Below are positions 47,712 to 57,853 of a stretch of DNA of 64,000 nt, one piece after another. Below the pieces are notes generated by a model, which saw nothing but the letters and a program-made list of their open reading frames with translations, was not told the origin of the DNA and searched no databases. How positions within the stretch are numbered: the stretch's first letter is position 1; each line of letters opens with the position of its first letter. The position numbers and the translations under genes are program-made. Origin of the DNA: Thermosynechococcus sp. HN-54 (GTDB taxonomy: Bacteria; Cyanobacteriota; Cyanobacteriia; Thermosynechococcales; Thermosynechococcaceae); assembly GCF_023650955.1 (NCBI RefSeq), contig NZ_CP098039.1, positions 1,860,001 to 1,924,000 on the forward strand, given 5' to 3'.

Positions 47712-48541
47712 GTGCTGGGATTCTTTCCCAGCCGAACTAATGGAAAATCCTCGACAGTCAAAATTCTTTGGTTGGTCATATGCTCTGAAAGTGCTGGGAT
47801 TCTTTCCCAGCCGAACTAATGGAAAATGGTAAACTCGATTACTGCGCCGGAAACCGTGATGTGCTGGGATTCTTTCCCAGCCGAACTAATGGAAACGCAA
47901 ATAGGGACGAAAAACCCCTAGGGCGGGAGGTGTGCTGGGATTCTTTCCCAGCCGAACTAATGGAAACACAACCTGTGGTTGCCTATGACGATGGCCTCGA
48001 TCGTGCTGGGATTCTTTCCCAGCCGAACTAATGGAAACGTTATGATCAATTAAATTTAAGAGGCCGGAAAATGATTGTGCTGGGATTCTTTCCCAGCCGA
48101 ACTAATGGAAACTCACGAAAACTACTTTTTCGATTCCGGCTGCAGTGCGTGCTGGGATTCTTTCCCAGCCGAACTAATGGAAACACCTTTAGGGTAGGGA
48201 CAGACCGCCTCGGGCTCGGATCGTGCTGGGATTCTTTCCCAGCCGAACTAATGGAAACGCGGATCTCGCGGAAACTTTTCTTGCGCCGAAGTGTGCTGGG
48301 ATTCTTTCCCAGCCGAACTAATGGAAACTTGCGGCAGGTTGCCCTCTGTGTGACAACCGTTGGTGCTGGGATTCTTTCCCAGCCGAACTAATGGAAACGA
48401 AGTAATTCAAAAAATTAACGAAACAGCGAGGTTCGGTGCTGGGATTCTTTCCCAGCCGAACTAATGGAAACTCTCGTAATTTATCTCTTTTAGTAGGAAC
48501 GGATAGTGCTGGGATTCTTTCCCAGCCGAACTAATGGAAAG
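47712..48541 (+). CRISPR. CRISPR array, 12 repeats and 11 spacers
   Basis: Twelve 36-base repeats start at 47712, 47791, 47861, 47932, 48003, 48077, 48149, 48223, 48293, 48363, 48436 and 48506. The repeat opens GTGCTGGGA, contains the palindrome CTGGGA-TTCT-TTCCCAG, and ends in ATGGAAAC, an 8-base handle usual for Class 1 systems. Spacers are 34-38 bases except the first (43). The first two repeats end in A instead of C, and the last ends in G and is followed by a partial repeat copy (CTTAATGGAAACAGG). These changes support a leader on the left. No cas gene lies in the window. Confidence 0.97.
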
Positions 48542-48585
48542 AAACTTAATGGAAACAGGAAATGGAAATACAAATGAAAACAATC

Positions 48586-49767
48586 TTATTGGGAATAAGG
48601 TCGAATAAGCACGATCGGCGTCTGCTCATCGGCATTACCAGCAGGGTTTTTCTTCAGAGCAGCAGTTAGTAGTTCGGTGGAGACTCCCTTGCTGGCTGCA
48701 AGAACCTTGACTGCCCCTAGGTCGTTGACATCCACAATGGCGATACCCAAGCCCGTTTTTGCGGCCAGATCATCCACAACGGCTTGGGGGTTGGCCGGTC
48801 CCATGACAATGAATTGATCGTAGGGGGGAAGGGTACCAGTGACATCGTCAATCAGGCGAGCTTGTTCACCCGCCAATTGATAGAATCCACCCTTGTGGCC
48901 AAAGACTTTGGCGATCGCCCCCCCCAAAAAGGCCAAAAGCACCCGCAATTCCCCCACTTCCTCGACGAGGGCTTGCATGCCACAGGCCGTGGCCAAACTT
49001 GATGTTGGTAAAAAGAATTGACACGCCCGCGTTGCTACCCAGCCGGGGCGCAGTTGGGCGGGATCCTTGAGGCGGCCTTGGATAATGGCAATCGGTGTTT
49101 CGCCAATGGCAACAATATCTCCCGCTTGGGCATGGGGCAGCACATAGCGATTGATCACCTCTAGGGGAATATCTAACGGTGTCAGTAAATGGGTACGAAT
49201 GGGCAGGACTTGACATCCCTCCGCTTGCCGCCAAAGACCGGTTTCCCCCCTTGCTGGAAACTTGAGGGGGATAAACTCATGGTGGGTTTTGGCAAAACGA
49301 CCGTGGGGACCATAGGCAATGTAGTGAATTTTCACCCAAGCAGCCTTGACCTCAGTGAGACCCACACCCCGCAGATCCACACAAATCTCAACGCTGGTTT
49401 GCTTGGTGGATTTGACAATATAGGCAAACCAATAACCATCGGCACGGGGTGGAAACTCTGGCTCTGGGTGGCGGGGAATCACCTTGACATCCGTCTGAAT
49501 TGCCTCCACACTGCCGTCGGACAGCAGCACCACCTCAGCCCGTAAATCGGGCACCATCACCTCCAACCCCCGATGGGGATTGCTCAGTCCCAACAGGCCA
49601 ACAAAGCGGTAGTGGGTTGGTTCATAGACCTCCAGATTCCAAGTCGCGCGGATGACTTCGAGGGGATGGGCAGGCCGCTGCCGATACCACCATTCCAACC
49701 CCAAGAGCACTAGACCAACCAAAGACCCTAGGGCTGCTGCGCCAATGCCAACGATTGTCTCAACCAT
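48586..49767 (-). CDS. CofE-like (F420-0:gamma-glutamyl ligase-like) protein
   Basis: 393 residues. An N-terminal membrane helix (IVGIGAAALGSLVGLVLLGLEW) and about 150 residues of unassigned beta-rich sequence precede a CofE-like domain (about 175-390: IRTHLLTPLD, DIVAIGETPIAIIQGR, DDVTGTLPPYDQFIVMGP). Real CofE adds glutamate to coenzyme F420; cyanobacteria mostly use no F420 ligase of this form, so the true reaction is unknown. It starts 45 bases after the CRISPR array on the opposite strand. Confidence 0.7.
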   Translation of the reverse strand: MVETIVGIGAAALGSLVGLVLLGLEWWYRQRPAHPLEVIRATWNLEVYEPTHYRFVGLLGLSNPHRGLEVMVPDLRAEVVLLSDGSVEAIQTDVKVIPRHPEPEFPPRADGYWFAYIVKSTKQTSVEICVDLRGVGLTEVKAAWVKIHYIAYGPHGRFAKTHHEFIPLKFPARGETGLWRQAEGCQVLPIRTHLLTPLDIPLEVINRYVLPHAQAGDIVAIGETPIAIIQGRLKDPAQLRPGWVATRACQFFLPTSSLATACGMQALVEEVGELRVLLAFLGGAIAKVFGHKGGFYQLAGEQARLIDDVTGTLPPYDQFIVMGPANPQAVVDDLAAKTGLGIAIVDVNDLGAVKVLAASKGVSTELLTAALKKNPAGNADEQTPIVLIRPYSQ

Positions 49768-49842
49768 GCCGTTTTCCCTACCACCGCATCTCCCGTATTC
49801 GTTAGATTACAGTCAGTTAGGCATCTTTGGAGTGACTGGATT

Positions 49843-50619
49843 TTGGAGTGGCAAGAGGTTCGCGGCAACTGGCTATTAATCCCCCAGCGTCCCTTGGGAT
49901 GGATTCACTTTTTGGGAGGTGCCTTTGTGGCAGCAGCACCCCAATTGACCTATCGGCGCCTGTTGGAGCATCTCGCAGAAGCTGGCTATGGCATTATTGC
50001 CACACCCTTTGTGAATCACTTTGACCATGGGGCGATCGCCCTCGATGCTCTCAATAAACTCGACTACGCCTTGGATTGGCTAGTGTACCGCCGAGGCTAC
50101 CCGCCTGCCCTGCCGATCTACGGTCTGGGACACAGTATGGGCTGCAAATTGCATTTGCTGATCAACAGTCTCTACGATGGCGATCGCGCCGGCAATCTCT
50201 TCATGGCCTTCAACAACGCCTCCGCGAGTCAATCCATTCCTTGGATGGAAAACCTTGCCCCTGTGGGCGTCGAGTTTAGCCCCAGTTCCACCGAAACGGA
50301 GCAACTCATCCAACAGCGCTACCCCGTGCGCCGCAACCTCCTCATTCGCTTTCAAGACGACGACATTGATCAAACACCGCGCCTACGTAGCCTGCTGCGG
50401 GCGAAATTTGGCGACATGGTAACCGCCCTCAAGCTCCCCGGCAATCACCTCACCCCCCTCAGTCAAGGACTCAAGTGGCAAGTGGGCGCAGAATTTTCTC
50501 CCTTGGATGCTGTAGGCCAATGGCTCAAGCAAAGCCTCTTTCCAGAAATGCAAATTCTTGAGCAATCCCTCCTAGAGTGGCTGAATCCCTTCGGCACAGT
50601 CCGCCGTTGCCACCCGTAA
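49843..50619 (+). CDS. DUF1350 alpha/beta-hydrolase-like protein
   Basis: 258 residues, TTG start chosen because MEWQEVRGNWLLIPQRP matches the usual family beginning. IHFLGGAFVAAAPQLTY and a serine elbow GLGHSMGCKLHLL are family features of DUF1350, shared by cyanobacteria and plastids. The elbow suggests a lipase-type hydrolase but the activity is unproven. Independent of the neighbouring genes. Confidence 0.77.
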   Translation: MEWQEVRGNWLLIPQRPLGWIHFLGGAFVAAAPQLTYRRLLEHLAEAGYGIIATPFVNHFDHGAIALDALNKLDYALDWLVYRRGYPPALPIYGLGHSMGCKLHLLINSLYDGDRAGNLFMAFNNASASQSIPWMENLAPVGVEFSPSSTETEQLIQQRYPVRRNLLIRFQDDDIDQTPRLRSLLRAKFGDMVTALKLPGNHLTPLSQGLKWQVGAEFSPLDAVGQWLKQSLFPEMQILEQSLLEWLNPFGTVRRCHP

Positions 50620-50667
50620 CATGGCACAATCTCATAAAGAACCCCCGAGAGTATAAGGACTTTGCCC

Positions 50668-51897
50668 GTGACTGCTGCCCTGAGTGCTGCTGTTCGCCCC
50701 GATTCCCGCGGTCGCTTTGGTCGCTTTGGTGGCAAGTACGTTCCCGAAACATTGATGCCCGCCCTCAGTGAATTGGAGGAAGCCTTTACCCACTACCGCC
50801 AAGACCCTGAATTCCAAGCAGAATTCCAGCAACTGCTGCGGGATTACGTCGGTCGCCCCAGTCCTCTCTATTTTGCCGAGCGCCTCAGCGCCCACTATGC
50901 CCACGACCAAGCACAGCCCCAGATCTATCTGAAGCGGGAAGACCTGAATCACACTGGCGCCCACAAAATCAACAATGCCCTCGGTCAGGTTTTACTGGCA
51001 AAACGCATGGGCAAACAACGCATCATTGCCGAAACGGGCGCCGGTCAGCATGGGGTGGCCACGGCAACCGTTTGTGCCCGCTTTGGCCTCCAGTGTGTAA
51101 TCTACATGGGGGTTCAGGACATGGAGCGGCAGCGATTAAACGTGCTGCGGATGCGCCTACTGGGAGCAGAAGTAACCCCCGTCAGTGCAGGCACGGGTAC
51201 CCTCAAAGATGCCACCTCCGAAGCCATTCGCGATTGGGTGACCAATGTGGAAACCACCCATTACATCCTTGGCTCGGTGGCCGGTCCCCATCCTTATCCG
51301 ATGCTCGTGCGGGAATTCCATGCTGTCATTGGTGCCGAAACCCGACAGCAGTGCCTTGAAAAATGGGGAGGACTGCCGGATATTCTGCTGGCCTGTGTCG
51401 GCGGTGGCTCGAATGCCATGGGCCTCTTCCATGAATTTGTCGAGGAACCGCAGGTGCGTTTGATTGGCGTCGAAGCTGCTGGCCAAGGGGTGGACACCGG
51501 TCACCATGCCGCCACCCTCACCAAAGGGGAAGTGGGAGTGCTCCACGGCGCCATGAGCTACCTGTTGCAAGATGCCGATGGTCAAGTGGTTGAAGCCCAC
51601 TCCATTAGTGCCGGTTTAGACTATCCCGGAGTCGGACCAGAGCACAGCTACCTCAAGGACATTGGTCGGGCAGAATACTACAGTGTCACCGATGATGAGG
51701 CTGTGGCCGCCTGTGTGCGTCTAACCCAATTGGAAGGCATTCTCCCGGCGCTTGAAACCGCCCATGCCTTGGCCTATCTGGAAACGCTATGCCCGCAATT
51801 GACGGGGCAGCCGCGCATTGTCATCAATTGTTCAGGACGCGGCGATAAGGACGTGGAAACGATTGGCCGCTACTTTGAGGCACAGCAAGCTCCCTGA
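50668..51897 (+). CDS. trpB: Tryptophan synthase beta chain
   Basis: 409 residues from GTG 50668 (TTG 50662 is possible). TrpB condenses indole and serine on PLP. The family block [17 protein letters not shown] lysine in [13 protein letters not shown], the phosphate loop VGGGSNAMG and NCSGRGDKD are present. Classic TrpB1 length. The gene stands alone; trpA is elsewhere. It ends one base before the convergent asnS stop. Confidence 0.95.
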   Translation: MTAALSAAVRPDSRGRFGRFGGKYVPETLMPALSELEEAFTHYRQDPEFQAEFQQLLRDYVGRPSPLYFAERLSAHYAHDQAQPQIYLKREDLNHTGAHKINNALGQVLLAKRMGKQRIIAETGAGQHGVATATVCARFGLQCVIYMGVQDMERQRLNVLRMRLLGAEVTPVSAGTGTLKDATSEAIRDWVTNVETTHYILGSVAGPHPYPMLVREFHAVIGAETRQQCLEKWGGLPDILLACVGGGSNAMGLFHEFVEEPQVRLIGVEAAGQGVDTGHHAATLTKGEVGVLHGAMSYLLQDADGQVVEAHSISAGLDYPGVGPEHSYLKDIGRAEYYSVTDDEAVAACVRLTQLEGILPALETAHALAYLETLCPQLTGQPRIVINCSGRGDKDVETIGRYFEAQQAP

Positions 51898-51898
51898 G

Positions 51899-53287
51899 CT
51901 AGAACTCCGCATTCCCCGGTGTACGGGGAAAGGGAATGACATCACGGATATTGTCCATGCCCGTCATAAACTGCACCAGCCGCTCAAAGCCTAGACCAAA
52001 GCCGGCATGGGGGACACTGCCATAGCGACGCAAATCCAAATACCACCAGTAGGGGGCAGGATCTAACCCTTGGCTGACAATACGCTCCTGCAACACGTCA
52101 AAGCGTTCTTCCCGCTGCGAGCCACCAATAATCTCACCAATTTTCGGGGCAAGGACATCCATGGCAGCAACCGTTTTGCCATCGTCATTGAGGCGCATAT
52201 AGAAGGCTTTAATGTGGGCGGGATAGTCATAGACAATCACGGGGCGTTGGCAGTATTCCTCGGCGAGGTAGCGTTCATGCTCCGACTGCAAGTCCAGCCC
52301 CCAGGCGACGGGAAATTCAAACGCACGGCCACTCTTTTCAAGGACTTGAATGGCTTCGCTGTAACTGAGGTGGGCAAAGGGTTGGGTTGCCATCTGCTCA
52401 GCGGTTGCCATGACGCTATTGTCAATGCGCTCCTGAAAGAAGGCCATATCCTCAGGGCAGTGTTCTAGAACATAGCGAAAGACGTACTGCAAAAAGGCCT
52501 CGGCCAGTTCCATATCTCCCATGAGGTCACAGAAGGCCATTTCTGGCTCCACCATCCAAAACTCGGCAAGGTGCCGCGAGGTATTGGAGTTTTCGGCGCG
52601 GAACGTCGGGCCAAAGGTATAGACATTGGTAAAGGCGGTGGCCATAATTTCTGCTTCTAGTTGACCACTCACCGTCAGGTAGGCGCGGCGGCCAAAAAAG
52701 TCCTGACTAAAGTCAATATTCCCCCCTGGGGTTTTGGGGGGCTGGGCTAAATCCAGTGTGGTGACGGTAAAGAGTTCCCCTGCCCCTTCACAGTCGCTGG
52801 CGGTGATGATCGGGGTATGCACCCACAGGAACCCCCGCTCTTGGAAAAATTGGTGAATGGCCGTGGCACAGGCATTGCGCACCCGCATTACCGCCCCAAG
52901 GGTATTGGTTCGCGGTCGGAGATGACCAATGGTGCGTAGAAATTCAAAACTATGACGTTTCTTTTGCAGGGGGTAGGTTTCTGGATCGGCACCGCCCCAG
53001 AGGTGAATGCGCTCAGCATGGAGTTCAATGGCTTGGTTTTTGCCGGGGGAGCGCACCAGTTCGCCACTAAATTCTGCTGCGGCACCGGTGGTGAGGTCTT
53101 TGATGGCGGGGGTGACCGCTGCCACAGTGTTGGGAATCACCACCTGCAACCCAGCGAGGGTTGAGCCATCATTGACGTTGACAAATGTGCATTCCTTGAG
53201 TTCGCGCTTGGTGCGCACCCAGCCCTTGACAGTGACGCGATCGCCCACTTGACCTTGATGGAGAATGTCCTTAATCCGCTGCTGCAT
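51899..53287 (-). CDS. asnS: Asparaginyl-tRNA synthetase
   Basis: 462 residues. N-terminal OB-fold anticodon-binding domain ([19 protein letters not shown]), then a class II catalytic core: motif 2 [21 protein letters not shown] and motif 3 [15 protein letters not shown]. Sequence favours AsnS over AspS. The start at 53287 (MQQRIKDIL) is preceded by AGGGGAGAC; a longer open frame continues upstream only through mutS2. Confidence 0.95.
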   Translation of the reverse strand: MQQRIKDILHQGQVGDRVTVKGWVRTKRELKECTFVNVNDGSTLAGLQVVIPNTVAAVTPAIKDLTTGAAAEFSGELVRSPGKNQAIELHAERIHLWGGADPETYPLQKKRHSFEFLRTIGHLRPRTNTLGAVMRVRNACATAIHQFFQERGFLWVHTPIITASDCEGAGELFTVTTLDLAQPPKTPGGNIDFSQDFFGRRAYLTVSGQLEAEIMATAFTNVYTFGPTFRAENSNTSRHLAEFWMVEPEMAFCDLMGDMELAEAFLQYVFRYVLEHCPEDMAFFQERIDNSVMATAEQMATQPFAHLSYSEAIQVLEKSGRAFEFPVAWGLDLQSEHERYLAEEYCQRPVIVYDYPAHIKAFYMRLNDDGKTVAAMDVLAPKIGEIIGGSQREERFDVLQERIVSQGLDPAPYWWYLDLRRYGSVPHAGFGLGFERLVQFMTGMDNIRDVIPFPRTPGNAEF

Positions 53288-53298
53288 GTGTGTCTCCC

Positions 53299-55683
53299 CT
53301 ATAACTGCACAATGGTTACCCCACGGCCGCCCTCTGCAGGGGGAGCCAAGGTATAGCTTTGAACACTGGGGTGCTGCTCGAGAAATTGATGCACAAACTG
53401 GCGTAGGGCACCACTGCCATGGCCATGGATAATCCAAACAGTTCCTTGGTGGCGGTTGAGGAATTCCTCCAAAAGGGGTTCTGCTTGGTGGGTGCGCTTG
53501 CCCCGCAAGTCGAGGGTACGGCTCTCCGTGCGAATGGCGGGTGCTTGAGCGCTGGATGGGGGGGGTGGCGTGTTGGTGTGGGACTTGGGTTTCAGCGGTG
53601 GTTGCACAGGTTCTCCCTTGAGGGATTCGACCGCGTGGGGCGGCACAGTAAATTTCACGGAACCGACTTGGACGACAATATCCCCCTGCTGGCTGACACT
53701 GAGGACTTCGCCCACCTGTTGCCATTGGGGCAAACGCACGCGATCGCCCGGCTGGGGCACAAATCCGGCGGGGGGAGGGGGGGGGAGATAGGTTTTCTCA
53801 ATCTGATCTAGAGCCGTTTGGGCAGCTTGTACCTGTTCAGGACTGTTGGCGCGTTGCAGTTGGGCAATGACTTTGGCAATTTCCTGCTGTGCCCTACTAA
53901 GAGCCGTGCGTACCTCTTCTTCCAATTGCTGCCGCAGTTGCTGCTGTCGCTGCCGCAGTTCCTGCGCCTTGGTGGCAATTTCTTGGTAGAGGGCTTCAGT
54001 ATCCCGCAGGAGCGCCGCTGCCGCTGTGGTTTTGGCCTCCTGGGCTTGGCGTTGGGCCACTAGCCCTAGAATCATTTCATTGACGCTGTTGCTGTCGCTA
54101 CTGAGAAAGGCTTTGGCCTCCTCAATAATGCTGGGATACAGCCCCAACCGCTCGGCGATCGCGAAGGCATTGGACTGTCCGGGAATGCCCCACAGCAGCC
54201 GATAGGTAGGCGCAAGGGTTGTCTCGTCAAACTCAACGGCGGCATTTTCAAAGCGGCTGTCCTGATACTGGAGTGCCTTGAGTTCACCATAGTGGGTGGT
54301 GGCCAATGTGAGACTGGCATGCTCAGCAAGATAGCACAACAGGGCGATCGCTAGCGCTGTCCCTTCACTGGGATCGGTACCGGCCCCTACCTCATCAAGG
54401 AGCACCAACGTATTGCCCCCTGTCATCTCTAGCTCCGTGAGAATGTCGTGGATATTGCAGATATGACTTGAAAAGGTGGAGAGATTTTGGGTGAGGGACT
54501 GCTCATCCCCAATGTCCGCCCAAATCCCCGTAAACCAAGGCAACTCCACAGGCACTGCCGCTGGTACATACAACCCCGCTTTCGCCATCAGTGCTGCCAA
54601 GCCCACGGTTTTCAGGGTCGCTGTTTTCCCGCCGGTATTCGGGCCTGTAATCGTCACCACTTTCGTGGGCGGCTGCAATTCAATGTCAATGGGAACCACT
54701 GGCTGTCCTTGCTCATGGTGCGCTTGCCATACCAAGAGGGGATGCCGCAACGCCTTCAGGTGCAGCCGCGTGTCACTGACAAACTGCGGCGGATTGCCCT
54801 GCAACCAAAGACTATAGTGGGCACGGGCGACCGCCATATCCAGCGTTGTTAGCACCTCTAGCAAATACCACAGATCATCGCTAATCGTGGCCAGCTGATC
54901 CGAGAGGGCTTGACAGATGGCGCGTTCTGCCTCTGCCTCCTGATGGGCCAGCTGTTGCAGGCGGTTTTGCAACTCAATCGTTTCCTGTGGCTCAATGTAG
55001 AGGGTGGCACCACTGGCCGAGAGATCGTGGACAATTCCCGGCATCTGGTCTTTGTGGCTTGCTTTGACCGCTAGGACATAGCGATCGCGCCGTTGCGTAA
55101 CCACCGCCTCTTGAATGGCACTTGCTCGCTGCTGGAGAATCTGCTGAAGTTGCTGCTGGATGTGGGCACGGCACTGCCGTTGCTGCTGGCGAATCTGAGC
55201 CAATTCTGGACTGGCGCGATCGCTCACTTGCCCCTGATCGGTAATGCAGCGGTAAATTTCTTGAGTCACCTCAGGATAGGTACGGACACCGGCCACCAGT
55301 TGTTGGAGTTCATTGAGCTGCTCGTGTTCCTCAATTTGCCGCCGCTGTTGCCGCGCGGTACTCAACAGATGGGCGATCGCCAGTAGCTCCGTTCCCTGCA
55401 AACAGCCTTGGCGATCTAGCCGCGCCAGCGCAGGTTCAATATCTGTAACCTGACTGAAATCGAGGTGCACTTGGTGAACCGTTTCAAGGGTAATCACCTC
55501 TGCGGTTTGCGCCAACAGCACTTGACTGGCTGCTTGGGTATCCCCTAGAATCTCCCCTCCTTGAAGCTGGTGCATTCCCCGTTTTGTGGCAGCAAACGTC
55601 GCCAACTGCTGACACAGACGCGGCCACTCCAGCCGCCCTCGAGATTTGTCTAGTGCACTAACTTGTGACGTTGTAACAACCAA
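53299..55683 (-). CDS. mutS2: Endonuclease MutS2
   Basis: 794 residues. Lacks the mismatch-recognition domain of MutS; has core/lever helices (about 1-290), an ATPase domain with [15 protein letters not shown] and [18 protein letters not shown], a long coiled coil (about 510-630), and a C-terminal Smr domain with LDLRG and HGHGSGALR. Proteins of this type restrain homologous recombination or rescue collided ribosomes. asnS starts 11 bases downstream, so the two are likely co-transcribed. Confidence 0.94.
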   Translation of the reverse strand: MVVTTSQVSALDKSRGRLEWPRLCQQLATFAATKRGMHQLQGGEILGDTQAASQVLLAQTAEVITLETVHQVHLDFSQVTDIEPALARLDRQGCLQGTELLAIAHLLSTARQQRRQIEEHEQLNELQQLVAGVRTYPEVTQEIYRCITDQGQVSDRASPELAQIRQQQRQCRAHIQQQLQQILQQRASAIQEAVVTQRRDRYVLAVKASHKDQMPGIVHDLSASGATLYIEPQETIELQNRLQQLAHQEAEAERAICQALSDQLATISDDLWYLLEVLTTLDMAVARAHYSLWLQGNPPQFVSDTRLHLKALRHPLLVWQAHHEQGQPVVPIDIELQPPTKVVTITGPNTGGKTATLKTVGLAALMAKAGLYVPAAVPVELPWFTGIWADIGDEQSLTQNLSTFSSHICNIHDILTELEMTGGNTLVLLDEVGAGTDPSEGTALAIALLCYLAEHASLTLATTHYGELKALQYQDSRFENAAVEFDETTLAPTYRLLWGIPGQSNAFAIAERLGLYPSIIEEAKAFLSSDSNSVNEMILGLVAQRQAQEAKTTAAAALLRDTEALYQEIATKAQELRQRQQQLRQQLEEEVRTALSRAQQEIAKVIAQLQRANSPEQVQAAQTALDQIEKTYLPPPPPAGFVPQPGDRVRLPQWQQVGEVLSVSQQGDIVVQVGSVKFTVPPHAVESLKGEPVQPPLKPKSHTNTPPPPSSAQAPAIRTESRTLDLRGKRTHQAEPLLEEFLNRHQGTVWIIHGHGSGALRQFVHQFLEQHPSVQSYTLAPPAEGGRGVTIVQL

Positions 55684-55751
55684 TGTTCGCTATCTGCTGA
55701 AAACACTACTTTCACTGACTGTAGCACTGCTCAACAACCTCTGCAGCGGTT

Positions 55752-56708
55752 CTAGAGGACAATCCCCGACATTTCCGTATCCACCGCATCTTGCAGTTTC
55801 AGGAGGGTATTCGTCAGCGCTTCAGCATTGAGGTAAGGCCACTCAATCGCTTTGGCGATCGTTTGTAATCGCTCCGTGATGCTCGTCAGCTCCGCAAACA
55901 TATTTTCGCGCGGTAAACCTGCAAATAGCGCCATGGCTCCTTGATTGACCGCCCACTTGCACTCCGATTCATGGACGCGGGTGCGCATGCCACTGAGGAG
56001 AATGACATTCATTGCTGGATAGCGCTGCCGATACTGGCGACAAAAGTCGTAGGGATTGGTTTTAGGCATCCCCAAATCCAAGAGCAAGAGGCTGATTTTG
56101 CAGTTGAGGGACTCCACATGGGCAACGATTTTTTCTAACTCAAAATGGGAAGTCGCCCAAATCGTCGAAATGCCTTGGGAGTTCAGCAATTCTCGCCACA
56201 TCTCCCCTTGGGTGCGCGAAGAATGGGTCATCAGCACCGTGGCTTGGCCATAGCTTTCATGGGAGTGCTTGGTGTAGGGATGCGAACTGGGCACATCCCG
56301 CAGGTCAATGTATTCAAGTTCTGACTCACCAATGGAAATGCGATCGCCATGCTTGAGGATGTGGGGAGCATTGATGCGGTTGTTGCCAACAAACGTCCCG
56401 TTCATGCTCTTGAGGTCAGTGAGCCGATAGCGATGATCCGCTTGACGTTCAATGCGAAGGTGATGGCGCGAACACCAGCGATCCGGCAAGACGATGTCAC
56501 AATCGCGACTGCGACCAATCTGCCAAACCGGTAACTGATCCAAGACAATTGAACGTTGCATGTAAACTGAATGCAATAATAATCTTGGTGTCGGTGCCGC
56601 CAGAATCAGCTCACTGGGACGCATAAATCCCCGTTGCTGTTCACCAGAGCGAGTGGATGATTGCAGGTGGGGAACGTAGGTGTCGGGGCGATTGGCCGAG
56701 GCATCCAT
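55752..56708 (-). CDS. FHA domain protein with degenerate receiver domain
   Basis: 318 residues from ATG 56708. An FHA domain (about 60-140: IGRSRDCDIVLPD, CSRHHLRIE, LKSMNGTFVGNNRI, HGDRISIGE) binds phospho-threonine peptides. A response-regulator-like fold follows (about 160-300): TVLMTHSSRTQ, LLLLDLGMPKTNP, VILLSGM. It keeps the usual phospho-acceptor position (LLLDLG) but lacks the acidic pair of strand 1 and the Lys after strand 5 (ALFAGLP), so it is probably a pseudo-receiver. Start is uncertain; a longer version would add 24 residues. Confidence 0.72.
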   Translation of the reverse strand: MDASANRPDTYVPHLQSSTRSGEQQRGFMRPSELILAAPTPRLLLHSVYMQRSIVLDQLPVWQIGRSRDCDIVLPDRWCSRHHLRIERQADHRYRLTDLKSMNGTFVGNNRINAPHILKHGDRISIGESELEYIDLRDVPSSHPYTKHSHESYGQATVLMTHSSRTQGEMWRELLNSQGISTIWATSHFELEKIVAHVESLNCKISLLLLDLGMPKTNPYDFCRQYRQRYPAMNVILLSGMRTRVHESECKWAVNQGAMALFAGLPRENMFAELTSITERLQTIAKAIEWPYLNAEALTNTLLKLQDAVDTEMSGIVL

Positions 56709-56905
56709 AGCAGCAGCAAAAAACACTAAAATGAGCAACTTTATTTTTATGCTGCCTATCCTAACGTTGATGAGCAGCAAGGAACTACTTCCATCTTAAA
56801 TGTCAATAGAATGGCAGTAGCATCCCCACAGGTTGCTAAAACATACTCGTTATGAGTATGATTAAGTAAGACAGGACAGTTGGATGACTGTCAAAGGAGA
56901 CCGCT

Positions 56906-57382
56906 ATGAGTGCAACAACCACGCTAAAAGAGCAAGTGCTGACCACGCTGAAACGGGAACAGGCCAATGCAGTGGTCATGTACCTGAACTATAAAAAGTA
57001 CCATTGGCTGACCTACGGCCCCTTATTCCGGGATTTGCACCTGCTGTTTGAAGAGCAGGGGTCAGAAGTCTTTGCCATGATTGATGAACTGGCTGAGCGC
57101 AGCCTCATGCTTGATGGTCAACCAGTGGCAGACCCGGCAGATTACCTAAAAGTAGCAACGGTGACTCCCTCGACTGGCCAACTCACAGTCAAGCAAATGA
57201 TCGAGGAGGCGATCGCCAACCATGAGTTGATCATTACCGAGATGCACCAAGATGCCGAAATCGCCACTGAGGCTGGTGATATTGGTACTGCCGATCTCTA
57301 CACCCGCTCAGTGCAAACTCACCAAAAACACCGCTGGTTCCTCAAGGAGTTTCTGGCCAAAGGCGATGGCTTGGTCAGTTAG
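56906..57382 (+). CDS. Dps-family mini-ferritin
   Basis: 158 residues, DNA-binding-protein-from-starved-cells family. Dodecamers oxidise Fe2+ with H2O2 and store iron, protecting DNA. Ferroxidase ligands at the subunit interface are all present: H33 (KKYHWLTYG), H45 (RDLHLLFEE), D60 and E64 (MIDELAERS). AGGAGACC precedes the start. The region before it has TATGAGTATGATTAAG-type sequence that may hold the promoter; a peroxide/iron regulator could act there. T. elongatus has two Dps proteins; I cannot say which this is. Confidence 0.9.
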   Translation: MSATTTLKEQVLTTLKREQANAVVMYLNYKKYHWLTYGPLFRDLHLLFEEQGSEVFAMIDELAERSLMLDGQPVADPADYLKVATVTPSTGQLTVKQMIEEAIANHELIITEMHQDAEIATEAGDIGTADLYTRSVQTHQKHRWFLKEFLAKGDGLVS

Positions 57383-57771
57383 TTGCGGATTGGGCCGTTG
57401 TAGTCAATGGTGGTGCGACCATCGGGAGCCACAGTAGCTACGGTTTCAATGCTGGGCATGGATTCGGGGACACCATTTCTCACGCGGTAGCCCAAAATCC
57501 GAAACGTGTAGGAGCCGTCGGCATTGCGCACATAGGGGGCTTCACGTACAGGACCATGCATGGACTGCTCGGCTCGATAGCGGGTTAATCCACCATTGAC
57601 CCGTTCTGCCGCTTGGCGGGCATAATTGCGCGCGCGTACTAACTCGGCAATGTTCACTGGCTCAGCAGCAGGGGTTGCTTGGGCAACGACCCTCGGCGAG
57701 AGGGCAAAGGGCGGGATCACTCCCCCAAGGAAAACACTGAGCAGGAGAGCTGTCACGGGTTGCTGTCCCAT
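57379..57771 (-). CDS. Secreted hypothetical protein
   Basis: 130 residues from ATG 57771. A signal peptide (VTALLLSVFLGGVIPPFA, cut near AQA) and a mature domain rich in Arg/Ala: AELVRARNYARQAAERVNGGLTRYR, then YTFRILGYRVRNG and TVAPDGRTTIDYN. No cysteine or catalytic motif. Four-base convergent overlap with dps. Conserved-looking, function unknown. Confidence 0.6.
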   Translation of the reverse strand: MGQQPVTALLLSVFLGGVIPPFALSPRVVAQATPAAEPVNIAELVRARNYARQAAERVNGGLTRYRAEQSMHGPVREAPYVRNADGSYTFRILGYRVRNGVPESMPSIETVATVAPDGRTTIDYNGPIRN

Positions 57772-57853
57772 CGTTTTTTTCTCCACCATCTTACTGTTTC
57801 AACGATAGACAATGACTTCTCTTGGCCACCGGGTTCTTTTCTGAACGCAACAA

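Noticed and set aside
47819-48391. Open frames running through the CRISPR array
   Set aside because: They arise because the repeat length lets one frame stay open; the repeated VLGFFPSRTNGN is translated repeat, not protein.
47712-48541. Nearby cas operon
   Set aside because: Flanking genes are ccdA and a CofE-like gene; no cas1, cas2 or effector in the window.
53288-53725. N-terminal extension of asnS
   Set aside because: It lies inside mutS2 in another frame; the family start is at 53287 with its own ribosome site.
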